This document shows positions 43,030-53,555 of a stretch of DNA of 64,000 nucleotides, piece after piece. The first letter of the stretch is position 1. Each line of letters opens with the position of its first letter. The notes beneath the pieces are model-generated. The model was not told the DNA's origin. It worked only from the letters and a program-made list of their open reading frames with translations, and did no database searches. This DNA comes from Prorocentrum cordatum (lineage: Eukaryota; Sar; Dinophyceae; Prorocentrales; Prorocentraceae), in NCBI GenBank assembly GCA_963575745.1, contig CAUYUJ010011192.1, positions 404,792-468,791 on the forward strand, given 5' to 3'. Made by a program: the position numbers and the translations under genes.

Positions 43030-43480
43030 TACGCTATGCGGATGCCCCCAATAAGGCTATAGCTGGAGCTCCCTGTGGATCGCGCTCCTCGCGAAGAGCC
43101 TGAATCAAGCCACGTGCTGCTATGAGAGCTCCCCCAGTAGGACCGGAATTGGGGCTCCCAGTGGAGCACGATCCTCGTGAGGGGTGCGCCGAAGTAGGCC
43201 ACGTGGTGCTATGCGAGTTCCCTCATCGGGACCGCAGTTAGAGCTCACTGTGGAGCACGATCCTCGTGAGGGGTATGCCGAGTTTGGAGATGTGATGATG
43301 CGCAAGTTCCTCCACCAGGGCCGTGCTTGGAGCTTTCCCAAGTGTCGATCCTCGCGAGTGGTGTGCCGAATTGGCGGACGCGATACTCGAGGGGTGGGCA
43401 CTGCCTCTGGCGAGGCAGCACAATGCGATTATCCTACTGGGGCCACGGCTGGCTCAATGTAACATTACATCAAAACGCAA
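43030..43480. repeat. ~82-bp minisatellite, about five copies
   Basis: GTGGAGCACGATCCTCGTGAGGGG (43161 and 43251) with diverged versions at 43075 and 43345; each unit has CCACGTG(G/C)TGCTATG and CACCAGGGCC-like words. GATCCTCGTGAGG is itself close to a palindrome. Confidence 0.75.
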
Positions 43481-43609
43481 ACAAGCATAAACTTTGCAAC
43501 CACAACCGCTGGAGACAACACTATGTTTGAGAATGCCTCCAACGCTCGAGTCGGAAGCTGGCGTCGCTGGCGTCGGCTTAACACCCCCCAGTGTACCAGG
43601 GAAGAACCG

Positions 43610-43960
43610 CGCCATGGTTCCTCGCTCGCTCAGAGGGGGAGAAAGGAGGGAGGGTGACTCGGAGGATTGTCACTTGAGACAATGCCGTTTTCCAAGGCGG
43701 GTCCAGCCTTGGGGACGAGAAGAAGGCCCGACAAGGACGAAACACGACAGGAAGGGCCGCCGTTGTCTCGACGGGCCTTCCTTGGCGGTACGGGCAAGGG
43801 GGTGACGGGATGGGAGCGACCTCTGAGAAGGCGGGGGGCTTCTGATCTTCAGAAAAAGGCCCCCTGATGATTCGATGAAGGTTTCTTAGACGCTGGCAGT
43901 ATTTGGCACAACCTGCCTTCCTAGAGTACCCCCCGCCTTCTTTGAAAAACCGCCCCACGT
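43610..43960. other. No recognised gene
   Basis: Unique sequence following the dispersed-repeat copy at 43.5 kb. Frames on both strands are of ordinary random length. Confidence 0.3.
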
Positions 43961-44090
43961 GCGCTACCCCCCTCTGCGCGGCGCCAACCTCTGGGTGACG
44001 GCGAAGAGTGGGTGTCGTCGGCCTCGTTCATCCCTACTAAGATGAGGGCGCGGACGACGCCGAACGAAGAGCGAACTATCCCCCGGCTTC

Positions 44091-44323
44091 TGCGGCGCCC
44101 ACCCCTTGGAGGGCGGCCTCGAGCTCCCCGAGCGGGTAGCTCTCGAGCCTCTTGAAGTCGATCTCCTGGGCGTTCTTGAACGCCTGCGCTCGGGGGTCGA
44201 CGATCGAAGCATTCGGGCGCTCTTCCCAAGACGAATCGAGGCGTTGAATCGACGATCGAAGAGGGCGGCTAGGACGAGGCCGAAGAAATTCGTGTATTGA
44301 GGCTGCATGTGTTTGTTATACAT
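44091..44323 (-). pseudogene. Unrecognised C-terminal coding fragment with a frameshift
   Basis: Minus strand: MYNKHMQPQYTNFFGLVLAALF in one frame. In another frame ASIVDPRAQAFKNAQEIDFK and RLESYPLGELEAALQGVGAA follow, ending AEAGG and TAG at 44091. The second part has the composition of an ordered helical C terminus (balanced Glu/Lys, few Arg). A one- or two-base lesion lies near 44.24 kb. I do not recognise the family. It may be another retroposed gene end. Confidence 0.35.
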
Positions 44324-44614
44324 GCTTTCGGTGCGTTTCCCTCGCCAGGCTTGCCTGGACTGTTCTCACTGTCCGCTCACTGGCTCCCCCACCACAGGTG
44401 CCCTGTGAGAGTGCCCCTCCCGTAGGCATCGCACGCGTGATGGTTTGCTTCTTGACACTGTTGCCGCGAAACCGGCGGAAGCTGACTCCGGCCGCTCGGC
44501 ACATAGTACTGTCAGTGGTGTTCTCTGTGACAAATGCTTGGGGAACACATTCAAACTCCCACCCCCAGCTGGCCTTCCTGCTGGGGGGGGGGCACGCTGT
44601 AGCGGGTCTACTTG

Positions 44615-45397
44615 TTATGCCGCTTCTGCAAGACATCCTCGTAGCCCGGAGCAGATGGTTTTAGCCCAGACCGGGGGGTGGCGAGGAGGGAGCCCAGGTG
44701 GGGATGGAGGTGCAATTCCTTTCCCCAAGACAACCCCGAACCAATCCCCATCAGTCGTAACCATCGCGTGCCCAAGGCGCCGCGCCCCCCGGCGCGGCGC
44801 GCGCCGACGCGGTGAGGTTGACCCCCCCCCCGCGCATCGTGAGGAACGCGGAGAAGCGGGCGCGGTTGGCGCCTTTGCGCTATGAGCCCCAGTGCGCGCA
44901 ACGTCTCTCCGCTCCAACTCTGGCACCATCGTCCACAACGCTCGCCCGATGCCGATCCGCAAGAATTTGGGCTCGACGAGCCCATGCGGAGCGAAACATG
45001 CGGACGATTTAGCGAACCATGAGCCCAAACATGATGACGTATCACTTCTACTCTCGGCGCCTGGAGATTCCGCTTGAGAATCGATGGAGGACTTTTCGGC
45101 CGCATCCCCAATGGGCCGGCGCGGGTGGGCTGAGCGAAGCTGTGCAATAGCTAACTGTGCCGGGAGGGCTGATTCGGACGAAGGAGGAGGAATAGGCACA
45201 CTTGGATGGTGAACGTCTTCATCTGCGCTTGCGGCCTCAAGCTGCCCCTCCCGACTCGTGCGAAGTGACTGACGTCCCCGATGCAGAACCTGTAGCGTAG
45301 AGGTGGCCAAAATCCGATGTACACTAGACCACTCTAACTCCGGAAATGGGTGCCGTGGCGGTTCCATCACTATTGTTGGAACCCGATCGAACCTCAT
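44615..45397 (-). CDS. Hypothetical protein, doubtful
   Basis: 260 codons from ATG 45397. The first 160 residues are of mixed composition (RHPFPELEWSSVHRILATST, CLGSWFAKSSACFAPHGLVE, RIGIGRALWTMVPELERRDV). The rest is Arg/Pro/Gly-rich and follows C- or G-tracts. There is no domain, signal peptide or repeat. It may be chance in GC-rich DNA. Confidence 0.25.
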   Translation of the reverse strand: MRFDRVPTIVMEPPRHPFPELEWSSVHRILATSTLQVLHRGRQSLRTSREGQLEAASADEDVHHPSVPIPPPSSESALPAQLAIAQLRSAHPRRPIGDAAEKSSIDSQAESPGAESRSDTSSCLGSWFAKSSACFAPHGLVEPKFLRIGIGRALWTMVPELERRDVARTGAHSAKAPTAPASPRSSRCAGGGSTSPRRRAPRRGARRLGHAMVTTDGDWFGVVLGKGIAPPSPPGLPPRHPPVWAKTICSGLRGCLAEAA

Positions 45398-45887
45398 GGG
45401 ACCTACTCAGTCCAGAACGGGTATCTACCCTACTTGGGGCTGCCCAAACGGTGTGGCGGCAAACCACACAATGACATGGGAATCCCCCCAAAGATCTCAC
45501 CCAACCGTGCGTCGCAGCATGGCTTTAGTACCTCAAAGGCCACAATTGCACGAGGCATCCTCGGAGACGCCACCCAAGTCCCAAAACCGTGAGGTCACCC
45601 CGCGTCCCCACTGACTCACCACGAGGTGTGGTCACCGCGCCGTGTGGGGGCCCCCAACTCGCAGCGCCCTCGATTCAGGTCCCTCTCCCTCCCTGCTCCA
45701 CCTCCTCCTGCTCCTCTTCTTTCCCCCCAAGTCCCCCTTCCTCCTGCTTGCCCTTCCCCCTCCCCCCGCTCGCCGGGGTCCAATACCGCCCAATGACAGA
45801 AACAAAACGACGCATGGACTTCTAGCGTCGTAATCCGCCCGTTCCCTTGCGGGGCCACCAGGCTGCGAGGATGAGGATTGCAGCGCC

Positions 45888-46060
45888 ATGATCCAGCTGC
45901 AGCTTGCAATCTCCATTGTTTCAATCCTGCTTTCTGCTTCCTTACTGTTAGTTGTTGATGTCCGCGCGAGTGGTGGGAGCCCCAAACATATTTGTTGTAC
46001 CACGCCCTGGGAGGGTTCTCAGAATTCGTGTGGGGGCGTGGGGCACGTAAGAATATGTGA
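45888..46060 (+). CDS. Possible first exon with signal peptide
   Basis: ATG at 45888 begins MIQLQLAISIVSILLSASLL, a strong hydrophobic signal-peptide-like segment, then VVDVRASGGSPKHICCTTPW. The frame then runs into the 43-bp minisatellite and stays open to 46253. A real product would need splicing before the repeat. No downstream exon was identified. Confidence 0.3.
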
Positions 46061-46560
46061 TGCTCGCGTCCCCGAGGACAGAATCCCTAGTCAATTACAC
46101 CATATGCGCGTCCCCGATGTCATACATCTTTATGAATTACGCGATAGATCCGCGTTCCCGAAACCATACTACCTCATACATTACACGATACTTGCGTCCC
46201 CGAAGCCATACGCCCCCGTGAAATACACAAGATTCGCGTCCCCGAGGCCGTAAACCCTAGTGGGATTACACGATAGTTGCGCCCCCGAGGCCACACACCC
46301 TTGTAAATCAAATAGTAGATGCGTCCCCGAAGCCACCAACCCTTGTAAATGATACAATATTCGCGTCCCCGAAACAAGGAAACCTTGTAAATTACACAGT
46401 GTGTGCGCCCCCCGGGCCATATACCCTTGTAAATGATACAATGGTTGCGTCCCCGAGACCGCAAACCCTTGCAAATTATCAGAATTCGCGTCCCCGAAGC
46501 CATAAGCCATCGTACATTACTAAATTATCGCGCTATTGAAATCATAAGCTTTTGTAAATT
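46060..46560. repeat. 43-bp minisatellite, about 12 copies
   Basis: GCGTCCCCGAAGCCAT recurs every ~42-44 bp from 46068 to 46500, each with a tail CCCTTGTAAAT(T/G)ACAC. The unit is not a multiple of three, so the long minus frames wander between copies and are not genes. Confidence 0.92.
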
Positions 46561-46571
46561 GAGATTGGCCT

Positions 46572-47830
46572 TTGCGTGAAGTCCGACATTCCTTCACGTC
46601 AGCGTCCAGACATCCCAACCCAGCTCTGCCAAATCCCAACATGACGTGGTTGCACAGCGCGCCGTTACCATGTGCTTACCTACCTGCCCCAGTGGACGAC
46701 CTTGCAGCTTGGGAACAATACATGCTACACAGCGCCACCACATGGAAGCATAGTATCCGCGTGGGGCTCCAATCCGCCGCCAATCATCACTCTCGCGTCC
46801 TGCTTGCCGCGCACATGGGGAAGATTTTCTTTGATGAAGCTACGGAGGCAGGGGTGCCGCATCGAATGTACACTGACGAACGCGGCTTACTACTTACCCC
46901 ACCTGTCCCACCACCCGCTTTCCAGGTATACTACCCTTGGTGTGGAGTTGCTTTCTCAAGGGCGCGCGCGCGCGCTGCGTGCGCGTATCAGTTGCGCCCG
47001 CCACCAACTTAATATCGTAGCCAAGGGATATGCCTCGGCGACGGGCAGCTCCACTACATGCCTCCACGTTTCACGCATGCACCCACCTAGTCAACCATCT
47101 AGCCCTAGACTCTCCGCGCTGCCTAGTGGCAGCCATCGGATCATACGAAAATCCAGCCTAACACCTCGACCTACAGCCTCCATCGCAGGCGTCAGCGGCA
47201 ACCGCAGGCAGGGTGCGTGTACCATGGTGGCGCGTAGTCGTACCCACGCGGAAAGCGGCTGGATCGCTCGCCAAGTTCGCTATGGAGTGCCTGGGGCAAA
47301 TTACACAAGATGAGGCACGGGCAGTACTCGGTCAGTGCGACCCATACCTCACCACCGAAGCCCTGCCAATACTACTGTCTGCAACAGGCGACCCAGCCCC
47401 CGACGACCGCGAGGACATTCCCCCTGGCCGCCACCGCAGGTCGAGCGCTACCCTACACGAATGTTCCAAACGAACCAGTACACAGGGGTGCCGGCACAGG
47501 CGCTACCTAGTGCCATCCGACGGACAGAATATTTCGCTCTGAACTTTACTGTGGGCGCGCAAGGCCTGGCGACATCCGGCCAAGTTCAGAATGGGCGCAA
47601 TGGATTTTGCGGTCATCGTCTTGCCGATCGATATTGCAATTGACCCAGTGTTAGGCAACGCGATGCCACCTGACACCCTTGCAGTTTGGAAAGGACACAT
47701 ACGTGCGACAAGGGTTGCATTATCAGGCAGGGGGCCACCGAGCGAGACCTGGTCAGCTACTCGATTGGCCCCTGACAAGGGGCCCCCGCCTGTGAGGTCC
47801 CACGATGATTATTGGGGACTCCTGGCGTGA
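46572..47830 (+). other. Possible decayed coding region, family not recognised
   Basis: Several plus frames in succession look non-random: DDLAAWEQYMLHSATTWKHS and GKIFFDEATEAGVPHRMYTD (46680-46880), VVVPTRKAAGSLAKFAMECL and GQITQDEARAVLGQCDPYLT (47220-47360), EYFALNFTVGAQGLATSGQ (47525-47580), and FAVIVLPIDIAIDPVLGNAM (47600-47660). They are in different frames, so either frameshifts or introns intervene. No family was identified. Confidence 0.3.
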
Positions 47831-48820
47831 CCCCCAGACAGCAGGAACAACTGCGGGTCGGCAACGACTTGCTCGGGGCCATGATCGAACTGTTTGGGGG
47901 TCACATGTAGGTGGGCACATGCTGTTGGATGGAGCATCCGGTCCCAGCCAGCTGGCGCCAGGCGGCAGTCAGCTCCTGTCTGCACTACTACGGGTTGTGA
48001 CGGCGGCCCCGTCAGCATCTACCACCGACTTCGATCAGTGCGAACACGGCCAGCAGGCCCGAGCACCGACGCGTATTCTCGCACTGCGTATGGCGACACT
48101 ACCAGACCGACTCTTGGAGACACCAGGCCGTGGGAGATGCCCCCACGGCTGTGGGGCTCACGAGGTCCATTGCGCACGGCCAAGAAAAGACATACCCAAA
48201 GGGTTTGTGTCGGATCTTGGCGGATGCGACCGTGGACTGTAGCATGCATGGTTGTGCTTATAGGCCGTGTGCGGATTCCTGTGCATGCGCCAGGCTATTG
48301 GCAGCGTGTATGTGAGGATGTGCGAGCAAGAGGAGCGAGGACCCCGCCTCCTTCCCCTTATGAGCTTGCCTCCCTCCCCCATCTCATCCATCAGCGTGTG
48401 TCTGTAGCTTCAGTGTCGGTATGTTTTCTTTGTCAGTAGCCGCCCTTGCATTGCTGTCTGCGGCCGCCGGCGAGAGAGAGTCCCTCCCCGCCCGCGCTAA
48501 CAAGCACTCGAAATACGAACGGGTGCCATCTGTGCTGATGATACCCCGCTTTGCAGCGCGATCAAAACAGGATGGAACTCACACGCTCGGCCCAGGCGGG
48601 CTTGTGGCCAGGGGTCCACGTGAGGTCGGCCGGACTTAATTAATGGTACACCCGTAGCGTGCCACACGTGCGACCCAGAGCGTCTTCTGCTTACTGCCCG
48701 CCAGCCAGGCGCTGGCGGATATTCCCCGTTGCCGCCTGCTTTGTTGTTCTCTCTTCTGCCTTTTGTTGCCTCCTCTCTGCACTCTCCGCTGCTCTCTGTC
48801 AGATGTCAGGAGGCAGGAAG
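47830..48820. other. No recognised gene
   Basis: Unique-looking DNA. Frames of up to 181 codons on the plus strand lack any motif. Confidence 0.25.
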
Positions 48821-48824
48821 TCAA

Positions 48825-49315
48825 TCAGTCAATATCGCGCCATGTTGGCGGCGCTATGTGCTGTTGCTGAAGCAAAGATGACTGCCCCTCGCCTTACCGT
48901 CCCATCGCTTTGCCAATTGTTGGGAGGATGCGAAGAAAGCCTGCGCGCTCGTGTGCCACGACCTTTCAGTCAATCTGATGTCCGATGTCTCAGGGGAGAC
49001 ATCTCATCACATGAAGGTTTGCATGTAAAGCCGCTCTCTATGGGCACTGCCCAGCAGTACAGTAATTACCAAGGTTTTAACATGTGTCTATCGAAGGTGT
49101 GAGGTTTTGTCATCGAGCAGGGTACCTTGCTGCTCGCTTCTCGGCTTTCTGGCAGGAGAAGAATATGTTCAGTGTTCAGTATCGCGCCATTTTTGCCAAA
49201 CCATGTGCTGACCTACAAGGCGAAGATAATTACGCCTCGACTTCCCTGTCCCTCCGCGCTGCATGCCAGGGTGCGAAGATGGACAGCGCGCTCGTGTGTC
49301 ACGCTCGTGCTGTCG
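48825..49315. repeat. Diverged direct duplication, offset ~347 bp
   Basis: 48829-48960 (CAATATCGCGCCATGTTGGC...GAGGATGCGAAGAAAGCC...GCGCTCGTGTGCCA) matches 49176-49305 (CAGTATCGCGCCATTTTTGC...CAGGGTGCGAAGATGGAC...GCGCTCGTGTGTCA) over ~130 bp in the same order. Both read QYRAxxAxxCA in a plus frame. Confidence 0.7.
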
Positions 49316-49950
49316 CCCCGTTGGCTTATGCCTCAGTGGATGCACATCATCGCTTGCAGGACCGCCCAACTGCTCTCTGTGCTACGCATTTACACAGTAC
49401 GGACCGCGGTTTTTAAGCCTGTGCCAGTTAAGGGTGGGAGGTTATTATGTCTCGGAGGGGTGAACTACTGTTCTTGCGTCCTTGGTGCCCGTGCAGAAGT
49501 GTTTAGTCTGACTAATATCTTGCTAGCTGCAGCGCCACCCAATCTCGACAAGCCGTATGCTTCAGCGAGGAGCCAATCCAAAATCCTCCTGGGATCCCTC
49601 CGAACCGACGTCGCCGCCGGAGGCCGACGTCGCCGCCGTCGAGGGGGGGGCGGAACCGCGTCCCGGGTCCGCATAATCGGCTTGGCCGACCGCCGTGCCG
49701 GGCTGCGCCGAGGCAGGGAGGCGAGGGAGGGAGGGAGGGAGAGGGAAGGCGACGACGCCAGAGCGAAGCCGAATCGGATGACATCGGCAGAAACCAGCTG
49801 CCAAATCGAAATCGGCAAGAATCGGATCGGGCAAACTCGAAATCATGAATCGGAATGTTCGCATCGAGTCGGACCCCTCGGAAATCGAATCGAATCGGCC
49901 TGGAGGAGTCGGAAAGGGACGCGCCAGGCGACGTGCCAGGGGAGGCACCC
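49316..49950. other. No recognised gene; GC-rich low complexity
   Basis: Includes a direct repeat CGACGTCGCCGCCGGAGGC / CGACGTCGCCGCCGTCGAG at 49608-49645 and a GGGAGGGAGGGA run near 49730. A 290-codon plus frame has Arg-rich low-complexity content and no domain. Confidence 0.35.
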
Positions 49951-50500
49951 TGCCCAAATCCTCATGCTAGACATCCGCCTGGGCGACCTGGACACGTGAA
50001 AACAAACGTCTCGCTCAACACATCTTCAACGCATCCTCATGCTAAACATTCGCCTGGGCGAACTGGACACGTGAAAGCAAGTGGTTCGCTCGATGCGTCC
50101 TCAACACATCTTCATGTTAGACGTCCGCCTGGGCGACCTGGACACGTGAAACCAGGCGTCTCGCTCGACACATCCTCAACACATTCGCCTGGGCGACCTG
50201 GACACGCGAAAACAGGCGCCTCAATCGAGACGTCCTCAACACGTCCTCATGATAGCCATCTGCCTGGGCGACCTGGTCGTGTGAAAGCAAGCGTCTCGCT
50301 CGAGACACTCTCGACACATCCTCATGCTAGACATCTGCCTGGGCAACCTGGACGCGTAAGATATCCTCGAGACCTGGGCACGTGATCACAATCATCTCAC
50401 CTGAGACATCCTCTGAACCCTGGTTCCCAAGAGAGGAACAATAGATAACACCAAACAAGCGTTTCGCTCCAGACATCTTCGACGCAATCTAAACAAAAAA
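49950..50500. repeat. CATCCTC / GCCTGGGCGACCTGGACACGTGAAA minisatellite
   Basis: ~62-67-bp units: CATGCTAGACATCCGCCTGG, GCGACCTGGACACGTGAAA, then CGTCTCGCTCGA(G/C)AC(A)CATCCTCAACACATCCT. About seven copies. The same unit returns at 55.5-55.95 kb. Confidence 0.88.
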
Positions 50501-50509
50501 AGGTTCGCC

Positions 50510-50660
50510 TGGGACATCCTCAAACAGAATTTCGCCAGCCCTCTTCCCACCTCGTTGTTTACGGCAAACTATTTCGCCGGCCTCTTCCCGTATATTTCGG
50601 GAATAAACCCCCAAAAAAAACCTGGGCCCACGCCCTTTCCCGGAAAAAGGGGATGGACAT
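50510..50660. repeat. Interspersed ~100-bp repeat (GCCCTTTCCCGG type), copy 1
   Basis: Core: ACGGCAAACTATTTCGCCGGCC...CTGGGCCCACGCCCTTTCC. Related copies lie near 55.97-56.08, 59.96-60.06, 60.46-60.55 and 60.84-60.95 kb, usually beside GAGACATCCTC units. Confidence 0.75.
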
Positions 50661-50984
50661 GGATAATGGCGATGTGAATGAGCAGCACGAAGAGGCCTGA
50701 CCAAACGAACACAACCAACATCGATGGAATGATGAAGGAGGAGGGGACTTCTTCTAGAGGATCGGATGGAGGTGATGCCCGATCCAACAAGCACCAAGGG
50801 CAGTTACAAGAGGACATGCATCCTGGCAAGATCCCCATCGTGAGCCGTCGATTGTCGCACACATGTGCGCCAGACATATTCGCATGTGGTGTCCGTCCGT
50901 CGAAATTATTTGTTGGTGGGTTCTTATACTTCGCTGCGCGCGGGGACACAAAAACGTCGTGACCCGCCGCGTGCCCACCGATCG

Positions 50985-51290
50985 TCCGCGCCGACCATGT
51001 ACGTGTAGATCAGCATGCCGGAGTTCCTCTCGCTCATCACCTGGATCTGGTCCTCTTCCTCCAGGTGCCGGATGGCCTAACGAGCGACGGACTTGCTGAC
51101 CTTCAAATCTCGCTCACAATGGCCGCGGTGGTCAGTTTCGCCTTCGGGATACCCTTCATCATTATGTAGCATGTCGCCTGTCCGAAGACGGTAAAGAGGG
51201 CCAACTTCTCCTTGATCTTCTCCTTGCTCCATTTCGTTGTTTCTCGGACTTGCCGGCCGCTATCGCGGCCTTCATTTTGGCCCCCTTAGC
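50985..51290 (-). pseudogene. RPS25: Processed pseudogene of 40S ribosomal protein eS25
   Basis: Minus-strand translation gives GKSEKQR then KWSKEKIKEKLALFTVFGQ, ATCYIMMKGIPKAKLTTAAI, VSE, LKVSKSVAR, stop, AIRHLEEEDQIQVMSERNSG and MLIYTYM. This matches eS25 from its KKWSKGKV start to its IYT end. Lesions: a one-base loss between KQR and KW, a one-base loss in the SER-L codons (51111-51108 region), and TAG in place of an Ala/Gln-type codon after VAR (~51079). There is no intron. A leader-like sequence lies at 51368-51388. It appears to be a retroposed mRNA. The authentic gene is elsewhere. Confidence 0.88.
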
Positions 51291-51367
51291 TTCTGCACGG
51301 CCGTGTTGTCGCCGATCGCAGTTCGGCCTCTCCTGCTCGCGGGCACGGATGTGGACTGGGAGTTGCG

Positions 51368-51388
51368 CTTGAGCTTACGTGGCGACGG
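51368..51388 (-). other. Relict dinoflagellate spliced leader upstream of RPS25 pseudogene
   Basis: Minus-strand CCGTCGCCACGTAAGCTCAA plus G aligns without gaps to the 21-nt conserved part of the DinoSL (begins CCGTAGCC, ends GGCTCAAG), 16 of 21 identical by eye. It lies ~93 bp before the first in-frame ATG of the pseudogene, where a 5'-UTR leader would be. Confidence 0.55.
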
Positions 51389-51389
51389 T

Positions 51390-51780
51390 CGCCGACACGG
51401 TGAGTTTGTTAAACAGGCGATGCATCCAATGCGCTACAGGGGCCGCTTCAGGAAAGACCAGGCCCGCCGCGCCGTAATAGGACAGCTGGGGAGGGGGTGA
51501 ACTTGAGGGACCAGTGCCCCGTGAACAACTGGCAGGCGGAGAATGAGCAACACACCAATAAAAAGACAGGGGCACGATCAGCTAGATACTGAACCCCTCC
51601 GCCCTTCCACATGGTCGACGAATCATTGCAGAAAGCTGACATTGCGGCGCACCGGGTCGAACATCGGAACATCGACAAACCCTACGCCTGGCAGTACCTG
51701 CGCCTCTGCTGCTTCTGCCCTGGGCCCTCGAACTGCCGCGCTGTCACTTCCATCGCGTTCAAAAGCTTGACCAACATGTC
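51390..51780. other. No recognised gene
   Basis: Upstream flank of the RPS25 pseudogene. No protein similarity or repeat was recognised. Confidence 0.3.
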
Positions 51781-52680
51781 TGGTGCCGCGCCGCTCCGAG
51801 GTGAGCCACTCGCCGTCGCGCAGCTCCATTCTGAATGGGTGGCTCGTAGATGATGAGCGCCGTCTCGACGCTCAGCATCGCCCTGCGGATGAACAACACC
51901 TCCCCGCATATCCACGCAACCCCTTTGCTCGTCATCGCCCCGAATTCCAAGAAGGAACCGCCACGTATATGATCAACGCCGCGCCGTCGGTGATTAGCTT
52001 GGTCCAAATGTGCAGCACTGGCCTGTCGACGATCCACGTGGCCACGTAGATGGCCTGTGCTTTCCCGGGGCACCGCGTCTCCCCGTAGATTGTCAAAGCC
52101 GCCCTGTAGGCCAGCGCCGCCCCGTGCAGCCCACATGGAATGCCAGCGCAGTCGCGACGCGCGACGCCCCGTTGATGAGCATCGCCGCCCACGGGGCGAT
52201 TCGCATGGCCACGCGTGATCAGCGCTGCCCCTTGCACATCGCCGCCCCGAAGGCCAAGAGGAGCACCGCGTAGATGATCAGCGTCGCCCCGTCGATGATC
52301 AGCTCCGCGCAGGTGCTCAGCGCCGCCTCGTCGATGATCAAAATGGCCACGTAGATATCCAACGTGCACTCGCCCTGAAGCTCAACGCCGCTCCGCTAAA
52401 CATCCGAATGGCCACGTCGTTGATCGGCTCGGCCCGCATTCACAACATCGCCCCGAATGCCAGGGGGAGAGCCGCGTCGATGATCGGCGCCGTAGATTAT
52501 CGGTTCGGCCCCGGAGTTCAGCGCCGTTCCTTAGGTGATCCGCATGGTCACGTAGATAGCCAGCAGGTTCCCGGCGCTCACCCCGTGGATGATGACCCGC
52601 GCAGCCTCGCAGCCAAACGCCGCCCCGTAGAACGCGCCTCATCAACGCATTCAGAAAGCATCGTCTACGATATGATCTCT
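51780..52680 (-). other. Decayed hydrophobic-repeat sequence (GATGATCAGCGCCGCCCC motif)
   Basis: GTAGATGATCAGCGTCGCCCC-like words recur irregularly (for example 52270, 52288, 52330, 52477). Reading the minus strand across frames gives repeated peptides such as LIIDGATLIIYAVLLLAFGA, TDGAALIIYVAV and AALTIYGETRC. This suggests an eroded protein-coding tandem repeat with a ~15-residue hydrophobic unit, or a plain minisatellite. No domain named. Confidence 0.4.
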
Positions 52681-52739
52681 ATAACTCGTCGGTGACCAGC
52701 CCGTCAGCTTGGGCGCCATCATCTTCAGAAAAAGCGCGC

Positions 52740-53165
52740 GTGCATCATCGCGCGGTTCTCGTGAGTGGACATCGACCGCATCAGTCTCGCATGTCAGGGT
52801 ACAGGGCGTTTTGAAGGCGAAAGGCGGGGCGCCAAAGTGTGGAAGACCATCATTGTCATGCCGTGGGACTTTGTGCTAGGGACCAACCCGAGGATCATCC
52901 GCTTTAGAATACCAAAGGTCGGCGCCACGAGAGCGAGAGGTTTCAGGCGAGTCGTCATCGCGCGTTTCACGACGATGCCGACGAGCATCATCATCATGAT
53001 CATCATCAGTAGCAGCATCATCATCACCATCATCAACACCATCGCCATCGCCATCGCCATCGACATCATTATCATCACCGCCTGGACCCACGCCATGATT
53101 TACATCCGCCGCAAGGCCCATCCGCGGGAGAGCTCCAGATGGTCGCCTTCGCAACGCCGCTGCTG
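52740..53165. other. No recognised gene; (ATC)n at 52980-53085
   Basis: 52.74-52.98 kb has open frames on both strands (minus: FGILKRMILGLVPSTKSHGM) without recognised family. A short ATC/GCC-rich triplet tract follows. Confidence 0.4.
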
Positions 53166-53169
53166 AACT

Positions 53170-53555
53170 GGTGACCCCTTTGTCACGGTGACCCATCGAC
53201 GCGCGGCGACAGCAACGTTGAAAGTGTGGAAACGTCGTCGCCAAAGCGCCGCAAGTACATCAACTGCCCAACTATACTTCGAACACGAAGCAACGCCGCA
53301 CGTTCCGCGACCACCATGGCAGGGAAATGGGGAAAGCGCCCCTGGGGGCGCCTTGGGGCGCCCAAAGGCTTGCGTCAGCCAGCATGGGTCAATAGGCTAT
53401 GATAAAGATGGTGATGGTGATGGTGACGCATGCAACATGCTCAGACAACGCCCAAACGCGGCAAAGAACGCGCCGAGAAGCACATGAAGTACCGACCGTG
53501 AGAAGGGGAATATAGGTTCAGAGCCTTGGCTCATGCTAACTCGTACCACACATGC
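53170..53555. other. No recognised gene
   Basis: Spacer before the first copy of the ~500-bp dispersed repeat. It includes GGGGGCGCCTTGGGGCGCCC (53345-53364) and a short GATGGT tract (53405-53427). Confidence 0.35.

Noticed and set aside
49950-50500. CRISPR-like regular repeats with spacers
   Set aside because: Units are tandem and diverged throughout, spacers are not unique, and the genome is clearly eukaryotic.
51258-51285. GGCCTTCATTTTGGCCCCC resembling the spliced leader on the plus strand
   Set aside because: It overlaps the coding start of the RPS25 pseudogene on the opposite strand, so CATTTTGG is explained by the codons there.
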